Of a DNA stretch of 64,000 nucleotides, positions 62,698-64,000 are shown piece by piece; position 1 is the stretch's first letter; each line of letters starts with the position of its first letter. A program made the position numbers and the translations under genes. The DNA lies in contig CAYYID010000005.1 in the NCBI GenBank assembly GCA_964471915.1, positions 69,306 through 133,305 of the forward strand, in the 5' to 3' direction. The notes below the pieces were generated by a model. It saw nothing but the letters and a program-made list of their open reading frames with translations. It did no database searches and was not told where the DNA came from. Source of the DNA: JAIEPW01 sp964471915 (GTDB lineage: Bacteria > Acidobacteriota > Terriglobia > Bryobacterales > Bryobacteraceae).

Positions 62698-64000
62698 CTA
62701 AGAGCCGACCTCGACCTCCGCCCCTTCCGCCGCCGTGAAGTACGCACAGTCCGGATGATGGAACACCAGCGCGCTTACGCTCGCCTCCGGCTCCATCATC
62801 ATTCCCTCCGTCAACTGGACCCCGATCTCCTCCGGCCGCAGCAACTGCCACAGCCCCGCCTGATCGTCCAGATTGGGACATGCCGGATATCCGAAGCTAT
62901 AGCGCTTGCCCCGGTACCGCGAAGTGAACCGCTCCTGCATCGTGAGCGTCGGCGAGTCCGGGAAGCCCCAGTCCTCGCGGATGCGCCGGTGCAGCCACTC
63001 CGCCGCGCCCTCCGCGGACTCGATCGCCAGCGCCTGGATCGCGTGCGCCAGCAGGAACTCGCCCTTGGCCTTCGCCTCCTCCGCCCGCGCGCGCACCCCC
63101 TCGCCCGCCGTCGTTACGAACAGCGCGAGGTGGTCCCGCCGTCCTTCTTCGGCGTCCAGCACGTAGTCGCTGAGGCACAGCCCGTCGGACTTCGCCTGGC
63201 GCCCGAACTGGAACGTATGCCGCGGCGAAGCCGCGCCCGGATCGAACAGGTGGATCGCGTTGCCGTCCCGCTCCGCTTCGAAGAACTGCCACACGGCGCG
63301 CACCTTCATGAACTGCTGCGCCTGGTGCTTCACCACTTCCATCTGGTGGAACAATTCCAGCGCCTTGGCGTCGCGCTCCGCCAGCAGCTTCTCGAAATTG
63401 CCCTTGAATCCCAGGTGCCGCCCGTACAGCATGAACGGGTTGATGTAGCTCCACACCTCGCCGAGGTGCGGAACGTCGCGCACGCGCCGCTCCAGGTATG
63501 GCGCCGGCGGAATCGGGATCCCTGCCCGCACCTTCGGGCTCCGGGCCTCGCCACTGGGAACCGCCTCCGCCACGCGCGTTACCGGAGCGGCCGCCTCCGT
63601 AAAGATGTGCTCCGCCAGCACGCGCTCCCGCAGTTCCGGATCCATGATCTCGTTCAGCAGCCGCAGCCCCGTCATCGCGTCCTTGGCGTAGAACGTCGGC
63701 GCGCCGTACGCCGGCCCGATCCGCGTCTCGGTGTATTTCTGCGACAGCGCCGCGCCGCCCACCAGTAGCGGCACCTGCACGCCCGCGTCCTTGAAGTCCG
63801 AGCCGGTGATCACCATCTGCTGCGCGCTCTTCACCAGCAGCCCGGAGAGGCCGATCGCGTCCGGCCGGTGCTCGCGGAACGCCTGGATCAGGTCCTCCGG
63901 CGGCACCTTGATCCCGAGGTTGACCACTGTATACCCGTTGTTGGCGAGGATGATCTCCTCCAGGTTCTTGCCGATGTCGTGGACGTCGCCCTTCACGGTG
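62698..64000 (-). CDS. metH: B12-dependent methionine synthase, C-terminal part (5' partial)
   Basis: The frame runs to the right edge, so the N-terminal homocysteine and folate domains lie outside. The visible part starts with the cobalamin-binding motif DVHDIGK (DxHxxG), GLSGLLVKSAQQM and PLLVGGAALS. The activation domain follows, with SAM-binding region RYRGKRYSFGYPACPNLDDQ and VFHHPDCAYF near the end. It methylates homocysteine with methylcobalamin. It is convergent with the toxin-antitoxin remnant. Confidence 0.94.
   Translation of the reverse strand, partial: TVKGDVHDIGKNLEEIILANNGYTVVNLGIKVPPEDLIQAFREHRPDAIGLSGLLVKSAQQMVITGSDFKDAGVQVPLLVGGAALSQKYTETRIGPAYGAPTFYAKDAMTGLRLLNEIMDPELRERVLAEHIFTEAAAPVTRVAEAVPSGEARSPKVRAGIPIPPAPYLERRVRDVPHLGEVWSYINPFMLYGRHLGFKGNFEKLLAERDAKALELFHQMEVVKHQAQQFMKVRAVWQFFEAERDGNAIHLFDPGAASPRHTFQFGRQAKSDGLCLSDYVLDAEEGRRDHLALFVTTAGEGVRARAEEAKAKGEFLLAHAIQALAIESAEGAAEWLHRRIREDWGFPDSPTLTMQERFTSRYRGKRYSFGYPACPNLDDQAGLWQLLRPEEIGVQLTEGMMMEPEASVSALVFHHPDCAYFTAAEGAEVEVGS

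Overview
The window looks like a chromosomal segment of a soil-type Acidobacteriota bacterium, most likely close to Bryobacterales/Candidatus Solibacter. This is inferred from three things: very high G+C; Oar-like TonB-dependent receptors that begin with carboxypeptidase-regulatory-like domains; and a secreted hydrolase ending in the C-terminal domain I recall from Solibacter (TIGR03437-like). I see no rRNA, tRNA, CRISPR array, insertion sequence or phage structural gene. Genes are dense, and many neighbours overlap by 4 bases (ATGA, GTGA or TTGA).

Layout. 1-3436: the 3' part of an S9 peptidase, a secreted protein with two TonB-type C-terminal domains, and a small zincin. 3472-8353: a glycan-assembly operon (two GT2 glycosyltransferases, DUF2304 protein, TMTC-like membrane protein with TPRs, GT4 glycosyltransferase). 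8329-14119, minus strand: a tightly overlapped lysine/diaminopimelate operon dapE-asd-lysC-dapB-dapA-dapD. Its leader (14189-14380) carries what I read as a lysine riboswitch, with an extended -10 box just upstream. 14463-18580: membrane proteins including a YihY/BrkB protein. 18600-23818: an accessory island resembling a type VI secretion cargo module. It has a DUF4123 effector adaptor, a 950-residue multidomain protein with an apparent nitrilase-type Glu/Lys/Cys set plus zinc-knuckle cysteines, a protein with a repeated CxxC motif, a small T6SS-associated-type protein, and a cold-shock-like/GIY-YIG gene pair. No VgrG, Hcp or sheath gene is in the window.

23969-41242: mostly metabolic and regulatory genes (M20 amidohydrolase, divergent SDR, cupin, methyltransferase, two class I/II aminotransferases, AraC/GyrI regulator, subtilase plus alpha/beta hydrolase, MOSC protein coupled to glnE, beta-propeller protein, ankyrin protein, HpnK-like deacetylase, thiolase-like/DUF35 fusion). 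41384-43831: a TonB-dependent receptor behind a near-consensus sigma70 promoter. 43851-44714: a Panacea (DUF4065) antitoxin-type gene and its partner, which is cut by an in-frame amber codon exactly where a Trp codon seems expected. 45864-48713: a cytochrome c/copper-monooxygenase-like protein and an amidohydrolase, separated by an 11-bp-stem terminator.

48845-58265 is a five-gene, co-directional uptake and catabolism operon: secreted PIG-L deacetylase, TonB-dependent receptor, APC permease, PfkB sugar kinase and GH4 NAD-dependent 6-phospho-glycosidase. It reads as import, phosphorylation and cleavage of an amino-sugar-like or amine-linked sugar conjugate. 60021-62219: two translationally coupled S1C (DegP-like) proteases without signal peptides and a frameshifted LuxR-type regulator. 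62264-62687: the decayed, deletion-fused remnant of an AbrB/PIN (VapBC-like) toxin-antitoxin pair. 62698-64000: the C-terminal part of B12-dependent methionine synthase.

All functional calls come from reading motifs and context by eye. No database search was run.
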